In this document: positions 52,325 to 61,404 of the stretch, piece after piece
Layout: every line of letters begins with the position of its first letter
Numbering within the stretch: the stretch's first letter is position 1
Assembly: GCA_021927905.1 (NCBI GenBank)
Contig: BLLK01000022.1
Coordinates: 124,001 to 188,000, forward strand
Direction of reading: 5' to 3'
Origin: Chaetoceros tenuissimus
Lineage: Eukaryota > Bacillariophyta > Thalassiosirophyceae > Chaetocerotales > Chaetocerotaceae
Length of the DNA: 64,000 nucleotides
Notes under the pieces: generated by a model
What the model saw: only the letters and a program-made list of their open reading frames with translations
Told to the model about the DNA's origin: nothing
Databases searched by the model: none
Position numbers and translations under genes: made by a program

Positions 52325-52622
52325 TTCAATATCATATAAAAATTTTGTTCAATGAGTGAGGTATTACATTACACGCAGTAACAAAAGGTAGTAAGGTAGG
52401 TATTCATTTTTGAAATTCAATGATGAGTGATGAGAGAGATGATAAAAGACAAGAGAGGGGAGAGGAAAAGAAGAGGTGTAAAAATATAACAATGACTTTC
52501 CTCATCATCATAGTAGAACAAACTTTCCTAGCTACGAGTAGGTATTCAATTTTACTACATTCGTTAGTAGATTATAATCTCAATTTTATCTTTACTTAAT
52601 AGCAGTAAAATTATTTCCGAAA

Positions 52623-53720
52623 TTATTCCCCCTTGGTTGCACCAGATCTGACACAGCTGTTCACGGTGTTTCTGAGAAGCATAGCAATGGTCATAGGTCC
52701 GACTCCTCCTGGAACTGGAGTGATCTTGGAGGCAACCTCCTTACATCCCGCATAATCAACGTCTCCAACTAGTCTATATCCTCTCTTTGCAGAAGCATCA
52801 TCTACACTGTTGATACCAACATCGATGACAACAGCGCCTTCCTTAATCCACTCCTTCTTTACCATCTCTGCTCTTCCAACAGCAGCTACAACAACATCAG
52901 CTCTACCTACAACTCCAGGAGCATCAGTAGTTTTACTGTGAACAATAGTGACGGTTGCATCTCTGTGCATAAGAAGCATAGCAACAGGAAGACCCACAAG
53001 ATTACTTCTTCCGATAACAACAGCGTTCTTTCCCTTCAACTCGACTCCACTTCTATCCAAAAGCTCAATACATCCCTGAGGAGTACATGGAATATGAAAT
53101 GGTACAGAAGAAAGATCTGCCCAATCAACCTTTTCAGCTCCAACATGGGTTCCAGTCGAACAAAGAGCAGCGTTGTTTCTAGGATGAAGGCCATCTACAT
53201 CCTTGGTTGGATGCACTGCTTCAATGATACTATCCTCATTGATGTGCTTAGGAAGAGGCAATTGAACAAGGATACCATGTACTTTATCATCACTGTTCAA
53301 TTCTGCGATCTTTTGAAGAAGTTCATCCTCTGTGACAGTGTCAGGGTAATCGAACCCAAAAGACTGGATACCAACTTCTTCACATGCCTTCTTTTTCATA
53401 CGTACATAAGTCTGGGAATCACGTCTTGATCCTACTAGGATTACAGCGAGTCCTGGTGGTGATCGAAGAGATGATACACGTTCCTTAAGTTCTCCTCTGA
53501 TGGTTGCTGCGACAGCCTTTCCGTCAATGTCTTCTCCGCTCATTGTAAGTGCTACTGTAGGTTGTATTTGGGATGGTCGGTTGAGAAAGATGTTTTGTGA
53601 TCTTGGTGCAAATGCACAGATTGGAAGTAGGAGGGCAATGAAGTTGAAGAAGCCCACTAGGGTAAGCCTACTATGTAGTTTAATTGTGAATATCGAAAAC
53701 AGTGACGGTGTCTCCTTCAC
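52623..53720 (-). CDS. folD: Bifunctional methylenetetrahydrofolate dehydrogenase/cyclohydrolase (FolD), plastid-type presequence
   Basis: 365 residues, one exon. FolD interconverts methylene-, methenyl- and 10-formyl-tetrahydrofolate, feeding purine and formyl-Met synthesis. Family blocks are complete: YVRMKKKACEEVG (catalytic Lys region), GILVQLPLPKH, PTKDVDGLHPRN, PCTPQGCIELL, VVIGRSNLVGLPVAMLL (nucleotide-binding) and PVPGGVGPMTIAMLL. A presequence of about 75 residues precedes the usual start, with a hydrophobic stretch (FFNFIALLLPICAFAPRS) ending in CAFAP, a near-perfect ASAFAP motif, so import into the plastid is likely. An internal ATG (MSGEDIDGK, about residue 60) would yield a cytosolic form. 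The enzyme is usually 280-300 residues, which fits the mature part. Codon choice suggests moderate to high expression. Confidence 0.93.
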   Translation of the reverse strand: MKETPSLFSIFTIKLHSRLTLVGFFNFIALLLPICAFAPRSQNIFLNRPSQIQPTVALTMSGEDIDGKAVAATIRGELKERVSSLRSPPGLAVILVGSRRDSQTYVRMKKKACEEVGIQSFGFDYPDTVTEDELLQKIAELNSDDKVHGILVQLPLPKHINEDSIIEAVHPTKDVDGLHPRNNAALCSTGTHVGAEKVDWADLSSVPFHIPCTPQGCIELLDRSGVELKGKNAVVIGRSNLVGLPVAMLLMHRDATVTIVHSKTTDAPGVVGRADVVVAAVGRAEMVKKEWIKEGAVVIDVGINSVDDASAKRGYRLVGDVDYAGCKEVASKITPVPGGVGPMTIAMLLRNTVNSCVRSGATKGE

Positions 53721-54109
53721 TGCTTTATAAAATGTTATGAGATGTCTAAAAGATACTTTCTTTCACCAATACCAACAGCACACAACTGATGATTTGGTTT
53801 TGATTGATGATTGAGATGAAGATGACATGGAGGGGGGTTGCTAAAAAACCCGCGAACTTCAACTATTAAAGACACTCTAATCTTCATGGAGAGGCCTGTC
53901 AATTACTGTCAACCAACTAAACTTCTGTTAAAATAGCTGAACGGCTTCCCTGGCTTCCTCTTGAAAATAAAACGAAAAGCACAAGCAGAAAGCAGACAAT
54001 GCAAAAAGAATAGTGGTGTTCTCAACATTCCATCAACATCAAATATTTGCATAGTATTGTGGATAACATTTATAGCTAAGCAGAGAAATCAACCTCAGCA
54101 TTTGCCAAA
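53721..54109. other. Divergent promoter region
   Basis: 389 bp between the FolD gene (minus) and the ELO gene (plus). No gene seen. Confidence 0.5.
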
Positions 54110-55145
54110 ATGAGTGCTTCAGATTGTAGTGGAGTAAATAGCTATGGCGTCGAGTACCAAGAGTTTTCATGCACGTACAAATTCCTAGAGCAGACATATA
54201 CCAAGTAAGTCAAAGAGGGAATGGAGAACAGTTTTTGATGTCATGGAATTTTGCACCATTTCAAGCTATCAACTATGGCAGTCCATGCAAAAATCTCTCT
54301 GTCATTTTTTTCATTTGAGCTAAAACTCTGATACCTTGTGATTTTTTGAAAGTGCCGAAAAATACTATGATCCAATACCTGTCATGCAGTGGATGCAAAG
54401 TCATAATACCATGCCAATTCTTGCAATCATAGCATATGGTGCTCTTATTGTATGGGGAAGAGAAAAGATGGAGAAACAAGAACCATGGAAATTGAGAGCA
54501 TCTCTTGCTCTCTGGAATCTGGCCTTGTCAGTATTTTCAGGGATTGGTGCATTTCGTACCGCTCCTCAACTGTTTTACAATTTGACAAACATGTCTCTTC
54601 GTGATAACTTCTGCGCTGATCCATTGCAAACATATGGTAGCGGTTCAAGTGGATTATGGGTTCAGTTATTTGTACTGAGCAAATTTCCAGAACTCTTTGA
54701 TACATTCTTTATTGTTGTCAATAAGAAACGTTTAATTTTCTTACATTGGTATCACCACATGACAGTATTGGCTTACTGCTGGCATAGTTATGTCACCAAG
54801 TCTCCATCAGGTTTGTTCTTTGTTGTGATGAACTATGCAGTTCATGCAATCATGTATTTTTACTACTTCTTGATGGCAATCCGCAAAAAGCCGAAGTGGT
54901 TGAATGCTATTTTCATCACTACAGCACAGCTCAGCCAAATGGTTGTTGGGGTTTCGATTACTTTAATAGCATTTTACTTCTACATGAAAGACGGACAGAC
55001 CTGTCACATTCAGAAGGAAAACAACATTGGTGCATTCTTAATGTATGGAAGCTACCTTTTCCTCTTTGCACAGTTCTTTGTCGAGCGTTATTTTAAGGTC
55101 AAGGCAAAGGCATCTGCTACCAGTCCTCGCAAGAAGAAATTGTAA
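54110..55145 (+). CDS. ELO-family very-long-chain fatty acid elongase
   Basis: Exons 54110-54204 and 54353-55145; 148-nt phase-2 intron whose junction codon gives N in QTYTNAEKYYDPIP. 295 residues, the normal ELO length. Histidine box LHWYHHMTVLAYCWHS, FFIVVNKK before it, and MNYAVHAIMYFYYFL after it are diagnostic. About six or seven membrane spans are visible. The C-terminus ends in a basic KKKL-type signal (ASATSPRKKKL), consistent with ER retention. ELO enzymes catalyse the condensing step of chain elongation, using malonyl-CoA. The TAQLSQMVVGV block and the WY in the box are seen in elongases of both C16-C18 and polyunsaturated substrates, so substrate range is not decided. The start at 54110 is the first ATG in the spliced frame. 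Confidence 0.92.
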
Positions 55146-55981
55146 GCGCAGTTTGAACGGATTGAAATGTTTGATGAGCAAACTTCAATCTTATGTTTTG
55201 GATTCCTTGAGATGTCGAGATTTGGGAATATCTGTTGATTTACTGCATACCACTCCTACTGATATAGTGTATTCCAAACTTTTTTGTACGCTTAATGATA
55301 TTATTTAATTATCTATTATAGATTAAAAGTAATGAACAATGTGAAGTACGATTTTTTTCAATTTCCTTAGATCTAAAGCATCGAAAAATAATGCTCATGA
55401 TAGCTCATGATATCAATGCAAAACAAGTTGTTACACGCGATAGCGCTTAGTCGTACGTTCCAAATCTACTGCTGCTACTATCAACTAATACTTTGCTATC
55501 CCTTTTGAAGAAGTTAAAGAGATGAACTAAGCGTTAGTAGTGAAGCGATCTAAAGATGATCCAACTTGTACGCTGAGAACCACAGGATCTAATACTCAAA
55601 AGTCAAAAGTAAAATTTCAAATGAGCCACTCAGGAAGACACGACTCGACGTCTGACTCCCGGATAATGGACAGACGTTACACAATATTAGTATGTCCTCA
55701 ACAAGACCAATTGCCAGGTCGATTTCATCGTTTCATCGACCTTACAAATCAATCATGTTTCTGTGATCGTGTTTTCACTATCTAGACTACTAAACTTGCA
55801 GAGTATTTTCCGACCAGATGATATAAAATTCTCATTGAACAATGACTATAAATGACTCTTCTCAAGCTAGACAATTCCTTCTTGATGCCTTCCGTTGTCT
55901 GTCCAAATACAATCAGAATTTTTGTTTCACAACCGACAGTAATACCGCTTAGATGGTCACCTTTATACCACCTTCGTAATC
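55146..55981. other. Intergenic spacer
   Basis: About 840 bp. An 81-codon plus-strand frame (55540-55785) is rich in Ser/Arg and lacks domain or signal; not called. No repeat or RNA gene seen. Confidence 0.5.
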
Positions 55982-56296
55982 ATGAGTTCAGTTACAAAGA
56001 ATGTAGATCTAGATTGGTATTTTGACCGCCTTTCTCAGACAGAAACAATTTTTGGCGTGGATCATCCTTTTACATTGCGATGTATGAATAATCTAGCAAT
56101 TGCACTTTTGGGTCAAGATGAATATGACGAAGCAGAGGTTTGCTTTCTAAAGTGTTTAGAAAGGAGGAAAAAGCTGTTCGGCAATGACCATTCAAGTACT
56201 TTAGATGCGAAGAAAAATCTAGAAACATTCTATAAAAATAGGGAGACTCATAGCAGCAGGAAAAGAACATCTTCGATTTTCTCTGGAAAGTTTTGA
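55982..56296 (+). CDS. Small TPR protein (two kinesin-light-chain-type repeats)
   Basis: 104 residues, ATG to stop. The core FGVDHPFTLRCMNNLAIALLGQDEYDEAEVCFLKCLERRKKLFGNDHSSTLDAKKNLETFYKN holds one complete TPR and parts of two neighbours with the GxDHPxTLxxxNNLA pattern. Diatom genomes hold many short KLC-type TPR proteins; this could be a functional peptide-binding module or a fragment of a longer gene. The flanking DNA shows no further TPR frames, which argues against a recent break. No targeting signal. Function unknown. Confidence 0.6.
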   Translation: MSSVTKNVDLDWYFDRLSQTETIFGVDHPFTLRCMNNLAIALLGQDEYDEAEVCFLKCLERRKKLFGNDHSSTLDAKKNLETFYKNRETHSSRKRTSSIFSGKF

Positions 56297-57425
56297 AATA
56301 TCAAGGTATATAATTTTAAAGGAACATGCACATAATCTGAAAACAATTGTCCAAATTAGAAAGAGCCTAATCAGTGCTGGTCTCTCCAAGAGAAACCGAT
56401 ATACGTGTACATACATAATTAATAAAAATATGAATCTATCAGACATCAGAGTTCCAATATTTCTCTTCTCGTTATCAGTGTTTCATGTCTCTAATGTTTC
56501 AAAACAAATACAACAATACATATTATTTCTCTCACTCAACCTTGCGTTTCCTTCTACGTTTGTTATGGCAATCGATAGAAGGCATTACAATTAAACCTAC
56601 CTTCATCTCAGTTCTTCACCCTTTCCTAGTAGTAGTAGTACTACGTACCTAGCAACATTCTCTTTCAAAACGTCTCTGTCAGTTCAAAGGAGAAATATAA
56701 ATGATAAGAATGTGAGTTGACTGAGGATACTTTGTTTCATTAATTATGGGACATGCAAGATGGAAACGTGAAACGATTGATTTTCCGACCAGAAGACAAA
56801 TTCAATTCAAAATGACTGGTATTATTTTGACTCCGTCAAATATTTGTCCAATGTAGTTGAATGTACTGCAGTGTTGGCACTGTTTGCTCAGTGTTTTTTT
56901 GTGGGACAGTTTTCTCGGGAACCAAACGGGCTATGGCTACGTTAGACATACCTGTACACAGCCCTTGTTCTGCTCCGTGTACAGGTATGTGAATAGACCT
57001 AAAACACTGTTTTTTGTGATGTTTTCTGTCCCACAAAAAATTAGGCAAAAAGGGGCTTAAGTAACAAAATGTCCTCCACATGCAATCAACGCTTTCTGAT
57101 TAGACAATATATGGGAATGAGCATATATTTCCTAGAAAATCTCAGGGGCTTAAGTAAAATGCAAAATTTTGCTTTCAGAACATCTTGTTTTAGATAGAAA
57201 TAGATAGAATATTTGCATGCGCCACGTTGTGACGATTCCATCGATGTGTTCAACGGAAAAAATGGATGGTGGGAAGTGTGACCGGTGGAGTCAACATTGT
57301 CAACATTACAGTAGTGCAATAAAGTATAAAGTTTTTGCTGGGCCAATCGAAAGGTATACTTATTGCATTTTGTTTTTGAAATATTATAAATCGCATTTTT
57401 ATCCAACTGAATTGTATGTACTATA
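56297..57425. other. Intergenic region with a nested inverted repeat
   Basis: 1.1 kb without a supported gene. A nested inverted repeat (56895-57040) and a 14-bp direct repeat, AGGGGCTTAAGTAA (57051-57064 and 57144-57157), lie in the right half. Confidence 0.6.
56895..57040. repeat. Nested inverted repeat (MITE- or hairpin-RNA-like)
   Basis: Outer arms: TTTTTTGTGGGACAG (56895-56909) and CTGTCCCACAAAAAA (57026-57040), 15 bp perfect. Inner arms: ACATACCTGTACAC (56946-56959) and GTGTACAGGTATGT (56977-56990), 14 bp perfect with a 17-nt loop. Between outer and inner arms the match is poor. The total of about 146 bp suits a degenerate MITE; a structured transcript is another option. Confidence 0.8.
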
Positions 57426-58163
57426 ATGACAATGCATAGTAGGCGATTCAGCTTTGACCTAAGCTTGCTAGGCATCTGCCTAGAAGAATCAGATATACAA
57501 ATAGAGGACTTCATCAACACGTCTCGCTTGGAATATAACAAGTCTACTACTATCACTGATCTGGAGTCTGATTCAATGACCTCAAGTCTCCATTCTACCA
57601 ACTCTACACCTAGGTCAGTAGATTCATCCAAGTCTCGCAAAGGAAGTTGTATTTCGAATCATTGTACATTAACAACACCTGGTTCCAATTTGACTATACC
57701 TGGTTTACATTCCAGTTTACAAAATCCTCTACAATCTTTCTGTCCCGAAGATATAATCTGCGCACACGAAACGAATCTTGCTCAGTCTATGGCAAAAACT
57801 GCATGGACATGCTCCAGAATCATTAAATTGAAGCACCTTAAATTGAAGCAGGAACAAGTCAAATCCAGATATCATGATCCCCATAAAATTCAAAAGCAAC
57901 TTTTAGCAATGCAGATGCGTGCAAATGAGAGTGCGAAAAGTCGAGTGTCAATTTTACTATCATTGCGAACAATACGTCAAAGAAGAATCCAAGATTTGGA
58001 ACAAAATATTTGTCAAGAAGTAAGTTCTTCTTCTCTTGATATTTGCCCGTTTGATAACTATGCAAGGTCAAAGATAGACCAGCATTCTCAAAAGAGAATG
58101 ACAACAGGAGCAAAGTTAAATTTTGTAAGGGCATATCAGGCACAATTTTTCCCCGAGTACTAG
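57426..58163 (+). CDS. Unknown Ser/Thr-rich protein with a basic helical C-terminus
   Basis: 245 residues, one exon, start MTMHSRRFSF. The first 120 residues are Ser/Thr-rich and mostly disordered (DLESDSMTSSLHSTNSTPRSVDSSKSRKG). Residues about 130-200 are helical and basic, with KLKHLKLKQEQVKSRYHDPHKIQKQLLAMQMRANESAKSRVSILLSLRTIRQRRIQDLEQ, perhaps a coiled coil or nucleic-acid-binding segment. The sequence ends with LNFVRAYQAQFFPEY. No family recognised and no targeting signal. The coding call rests on the length of the open frame and composition. Confidence 0.5.
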   Translation: MTMHSRRFSFDLSLLGICLEESDIQIEDFINTSRLEYNKSTTITDLESDSMTSSLHSTNSTPRSVDSSKSRKGSCISNHCTLTTPGSNLTIPGLHSSLQNPLQSFCPEDIICAHETNLAQSMAKTAWTCSRIIKLKHLKLKQEQVKSRYHDPHKIQKQLLAMQMRANESAKSRVSILLSLRTIRQRRIQDLEQNICQEVSSSSLDICPFDNYARSKIDQHSQKRMTTGAKLNFVRAYQAQFFPEY

Positions 58164-58647
58164 ATAGGATTAGGATGAACTTAATGGTTTTGACATAAGG
58201 CAACTATACTTTCATAGTCTTTAATCCTCAAATCAATTTTGAATACTGTAATTACTTGACTTGACTTTATACGATGTGTCCTAAGTAAACTGCTTTATCA
58301 AGATGTCATCTGATGTTTGCCCTTCAATGAAAATCTAAAATATGATTACATCTAGCATGTTGAGGGAGACAAACAGAAACGAGACTGTAGGGCAGCTCTT
58401 CTTTAGGCATATGCTAGGCGCTTCAGAGGAATCCATCAGCTTAACCCTGTAATCCAATTGATGCACAAGATCAATGTCGACTCAAAATAGGGGCATGCTG
58501 CCGTACTACCTACTACTTCATCTCCACAATATCATTTCAGTACCTTAGCCCAAACGATAACAAGCATACGTATTCATGGGACATTTTCCATTTTTGTACG
58601 TTCCAAAAGTATGCTATTATTTGTGACGTGTAAAAAATTCTTCCAAG
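58164..58647. other. Convergent 3' spacer
   Basis: About 480 bp between the stops of two converging genes. No gene or repeat seen. Confidence 0.5.
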
Positions 58648-59418
58648 TCAGTCTTTCTCTGGTGATACTGGCTGAGAAAAAATGATTTTTCCTGCATCTA
58701 CTATTTCTTCCAAATCCTTCGAAACAAAATATGCTACAAGAATTGATGCAACTATAGCAAGAGAATGCGCTTCTTCAGGTAAATATCCAAAAGCAAAAAG
58801 GAATAGATTCAAAATAAACAATTGCAGTGATCTATAAAAGCAAAGAAATCCCTTATACCGAAACTTTGCCGTTTTAGTAATGAAGTCATCGTAAATCTCT
58901 AGGTCATCAATATCATCATATTCTCTGGCTAAAGCTGCTTTAGAGTACAAAATTGAAAAAGAAAAGACCCCTAAAGCATAGACACCCAAAGTGGAAGAAA
59001 AAGTTGAAGTAATCAATACAAGCGCCTTGAGCAAGTTTATCGATCCATCCGGAGAGAGTATTGTATTATCTGAAAAGTAGTTTCCTTGCGTGATTACTTC
59101 AAAAGATGCACTTGATGTGATTGCCGACACTAACACGTAGGGCTCGAGTCCATCTAATTTCATCTGTCTTTGCCTATCTTTTCTCATCAAGTTTTTAGCT
59201 TGCACATTGTCTTCTTCTCTATCTGTGTCACCATATATCTTATTTTGAATGACATCTCCAACAGGGAAACCATTTTGAAGCTCGACAAGTGTACATGATT
59301 TTCTCAACGTTTTATTTTCATTTCTCAACGAAGATTGAAACCCCCAAACCCCGATCACCACTGAATTCCAACACATCCATGATGAAAAAGTGATTAGAGT
59401 GAGACGAATCATGCCCAT
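58648..59418 (-). CDS. Unknown membrane protein with N-terminal signal
   Basis: 256 residues, one exon. The N-terminus MGMIRLTLITFSSWMCWNSVVIGVWGFQSS looks like a signal peptide; GFQSS at its end is a weak variant of the plastid ASAF motif. There are four hydrophobic segments in the rest: LVSAITSSASFEVI, ALVLITSTFSSTLGVYALGVFSFSILY, SLQLFILNLFLFAFGYL and SLAIVASILVAYFVS. The acidic loop REYDDIDDLEIYDDFITKTAKFRYKGFLCF is between the second and third. No family recognised, but such four-span proteins with a conserved Tyr-rich linker are found in plastid membranes of algae. Plastid location is a low-confidence inference. Confidence 0.55.
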   Translation of the reverse strand: MGMIRLTLITFSSWMCWNSVVIGVWGFQSSLRNENKTLRKSCTLVELQNGFPVGDVIQNKIYGDTDREEDNVQAKNLMRKDRQRQMKLDGLEPYVLVSAITSSASFEVITQGNYFSDNTILSPDGSINLLKALVLITSTFSSTLGVYALGVFSFSILYSKAALAREYDDIDDLEIYDDFITKTAKFRYKGFLCFYRSLQLFILNLFLFAFGYLPEEAHSLAIVASILVAYFVSKDLEEIVDAGKIIFSQPVSPEKD

Positions 59419-59742
59419 CTTTCACTTGGCAATGGTATTTTGCAAAGCAACAAGAAGATGACACAAAGAAACACATGGTAAAAACAAAGAAAAGAGATGA
59501 GAGATGAGTGCCATTATTGGATTGATATGCTCCCCCTACCGACAAGATCATAAAGGGGAGTAGCGAATAATAGGTTTGAAGACTTCATAAAGATCTTTTG
59601 CAACAACGCATCCTTCTTTCCTTCTTCATCCATTGCAAAGCCTTATCCGAATTGTCTAGACTAGTTGGAAGTTGAAAGTATTATTTGAACAACTTACAAT
59701 ACCTTTTCTCACATCATACATGGAAACTCAGTAAAAGAAACT
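59419..59742. other. Divergent promoter region
   Basis: 324 bp between the unknown membrane protein (minus) and the M41-like gene (plus). No gene seen. Confidence 0.5.
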
Positions 59743-61206
59743 ATGAGATTCTCAGCTTTAATTCAATGGGCGTTGATTTCACACTCGACAGCCTTTACAA
59801 CTTTACCGAGTTCGCAAACATCTTTTCGCATTCGTTCAACTTTTTCCACTCTTTACTCACAAGTCGAAGAGAGTCAATTTGATGAATGCTTATCAAAAGC
59901 TGATCTCAAAGGAGCTGCAAAAATTTTACAAAGTAGTGATATCAATGTGACAAAAGATCGATTTCTGGAAATATTCAATGCTATAGAAGAGAGAACCAAA
60001 GAAGCTGAAGAAAATAACATTAATAAGAGAGTAGCAGAAGAAGGTTCCATCAATTTAGGAGCTATGGAGTACCCACCCACATCACCAGCACGAACAGAAA
60101 TGACAGAGATGTACAAACTTTTGAAATCTACTGGACAATTGACGGCATATGGAGCAGCAGCTGATGGAAAATACCCTGCACTAGGAACCAAAAATGTCAC
60201 ACCTATATTACTTGAGAAAATCACTGGATTGTCAATGACTAGTTTGACTCCAAAACCTACCAATACACTTTTATTGGCAGGAGTGGCATTAGCTGTTTTG
60301 GAAGGCATTGTGAGTGTTGGAATAGGTTTAGATCTCAACTTTACGATTTTTGCAACATTATTTTTGGCATTTTTAGATAAATTGTTGGTGAATGGAGCAG
60401 TATTTGAAACTGCTACAAGAATATTCATGCCAGAATATACTGATAAGATCCGAAAACATGAAGCTGGACATTTTCTGTGCGCTTATTTACTTGGATGTCC
60501 GGTTGAAGGTTGTGTATTGAGTACATGGGCAGCTCTCAACGACACCAGGTTTGGGGGAAAGCGAACTACTGTCAATGCAGGAACATCTTTCTTTGATCCC
60601 AATCTTTCTGACGAGATCAATGGTCGAAAGCCATTGACAAGATCAAGTATTGATAGATATTCCATCATTGTAATGGGAGGAATAGCTGCAGAGGCGCTTA
60701 ACTTCGGTATTGCAGATGGCGGAGCTGGGGATGAAATGGCATTGGTTTCATTTCTTTCCAATTTAAATCCTAGATCTGGTGGTGCAATGACATGGAACAT
60801 TGATTCAATCAAGAATCAAGCTAGATGGGGAGCATTGCAGGCTGTTTTGCTGCTGAGAGAATACAAAGCATGTTATGATGCATTAGTCGACGCCCTCGAA
60901 AGAGGTGGTGAGTTAGGTGAATGTGTGTATGCAATTGAAACTGCGATAAAAGAAAATGGATTGCCATCTGTGGCGGAGAAGCCGCTAGGATACATTGTTG
61001 ATCAAGGACTATATGGAGAATGGATGACAGATCTTCCAGCTACAACATCAACAACTACTGAAACAAAACCCACAACTTCAATAGAAGAGACTAAGGAACT
61101 TTCCGTGTCAAGCATCGAGGAGGAAGTGCTCTCATTGGAAGAGCTCAAGAAAAGAATGGAAGACAAGCTTAGAGAAATAGATTCAAAATTAGATAAACTA
61201 GAGTAG
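59743..61206 (+). CDS. Peptidase M41 (FtsH-protease-domain)-like protein without AAA module, plastid-type presequence
   Basis: 487 residues, one exon. The presequence MRFSALIQWALISHSTAFTTLP ends in a TAF motif, so plastid import is likely. After a helical region (about 40-165), two membrane segments (TLLLAGVALAVLEGIVSVGIGL and FTIFATLFLAFLDKLLV) precede the zinc motif HEAGHFLCAYLLGCPVEG at about 230-247. The following region (MGGIAAEALNFG, then GGAGDEMALVSFL) matches the second half of the FtsH peptidase domain, which carries the third zinc ligand, an Asp. The ATPase domain of FtsH is absent. Plants have similar AAA-less proteins in chloroplasts with unknown role. The HEAGH pair is intact, so peptidase activity is possible. 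A Thr/Glu-rich tail with a coiled coil (LSLEELKKRMEDKLREIDSKLDKLE) ends the protein. Confidence 0.82.
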   Translation: MRFSALIQWALISHSTAFTTLPSSQTSFRIRSTFSTLYSQVEESQFDECLSKADLKGAAKILQSSDINVTKDRFLEIFNAIEERTKEAEENNINKRVAEEGSINLGAMEYPPTSPARTEMTEMYKLLKSTGQLTAYGAAADGKYPALGTKNVTPILLEKITGLSMTSLTPKPTNTLLLAGVALAVLEGIVSVGIGLDLNFTIFATLFLAFLDKLLVNGAVFETATRIFMPEYTDKIRKHEAGHFLCAYLLGCPVEGCVLSTWAALNDTRFGGKRTTVNAGTSFFDPNLSDEINGRKPLTRSSIDRYSIIVMGGIAAEALNFGIADGGAGDEMALVSFLSNLNPRSGGAMTWNIDSIKNQARWGALQAVLLLREYKACYDALVDALERGGELGECVYAIETAIKENGLPSVAEKPLGYIVDQGLYGEWMTDLPATTSTTTETKPTTSIEETKELSVSSIEEEVLSLEELKKRMEDKLREIDSKLDKLE

Positions 61207-61404
61207 AAGTTTTGTGCACAAAACTATCTCCTTCCAACAGACTACAGATCAAACCTTGAACGAAATCATAACTGACATTATACAAGATCTTTTTTTATAA
61301 AGAATTATTCCGAGTAAAATAAATAATTCGTCGCTAAGAATGCCGTCAACATTTTTGACTAATTCAAATGTATATTCCTATCCTACAAAATCGAGGCAGG
61401 AGCT

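Noticed and set aside
55540-55785. 81-codon plus-strand frame
   Set aside because: No domain, no signal, and composition consistent with chance; the spacer shows no other sign of a gene.
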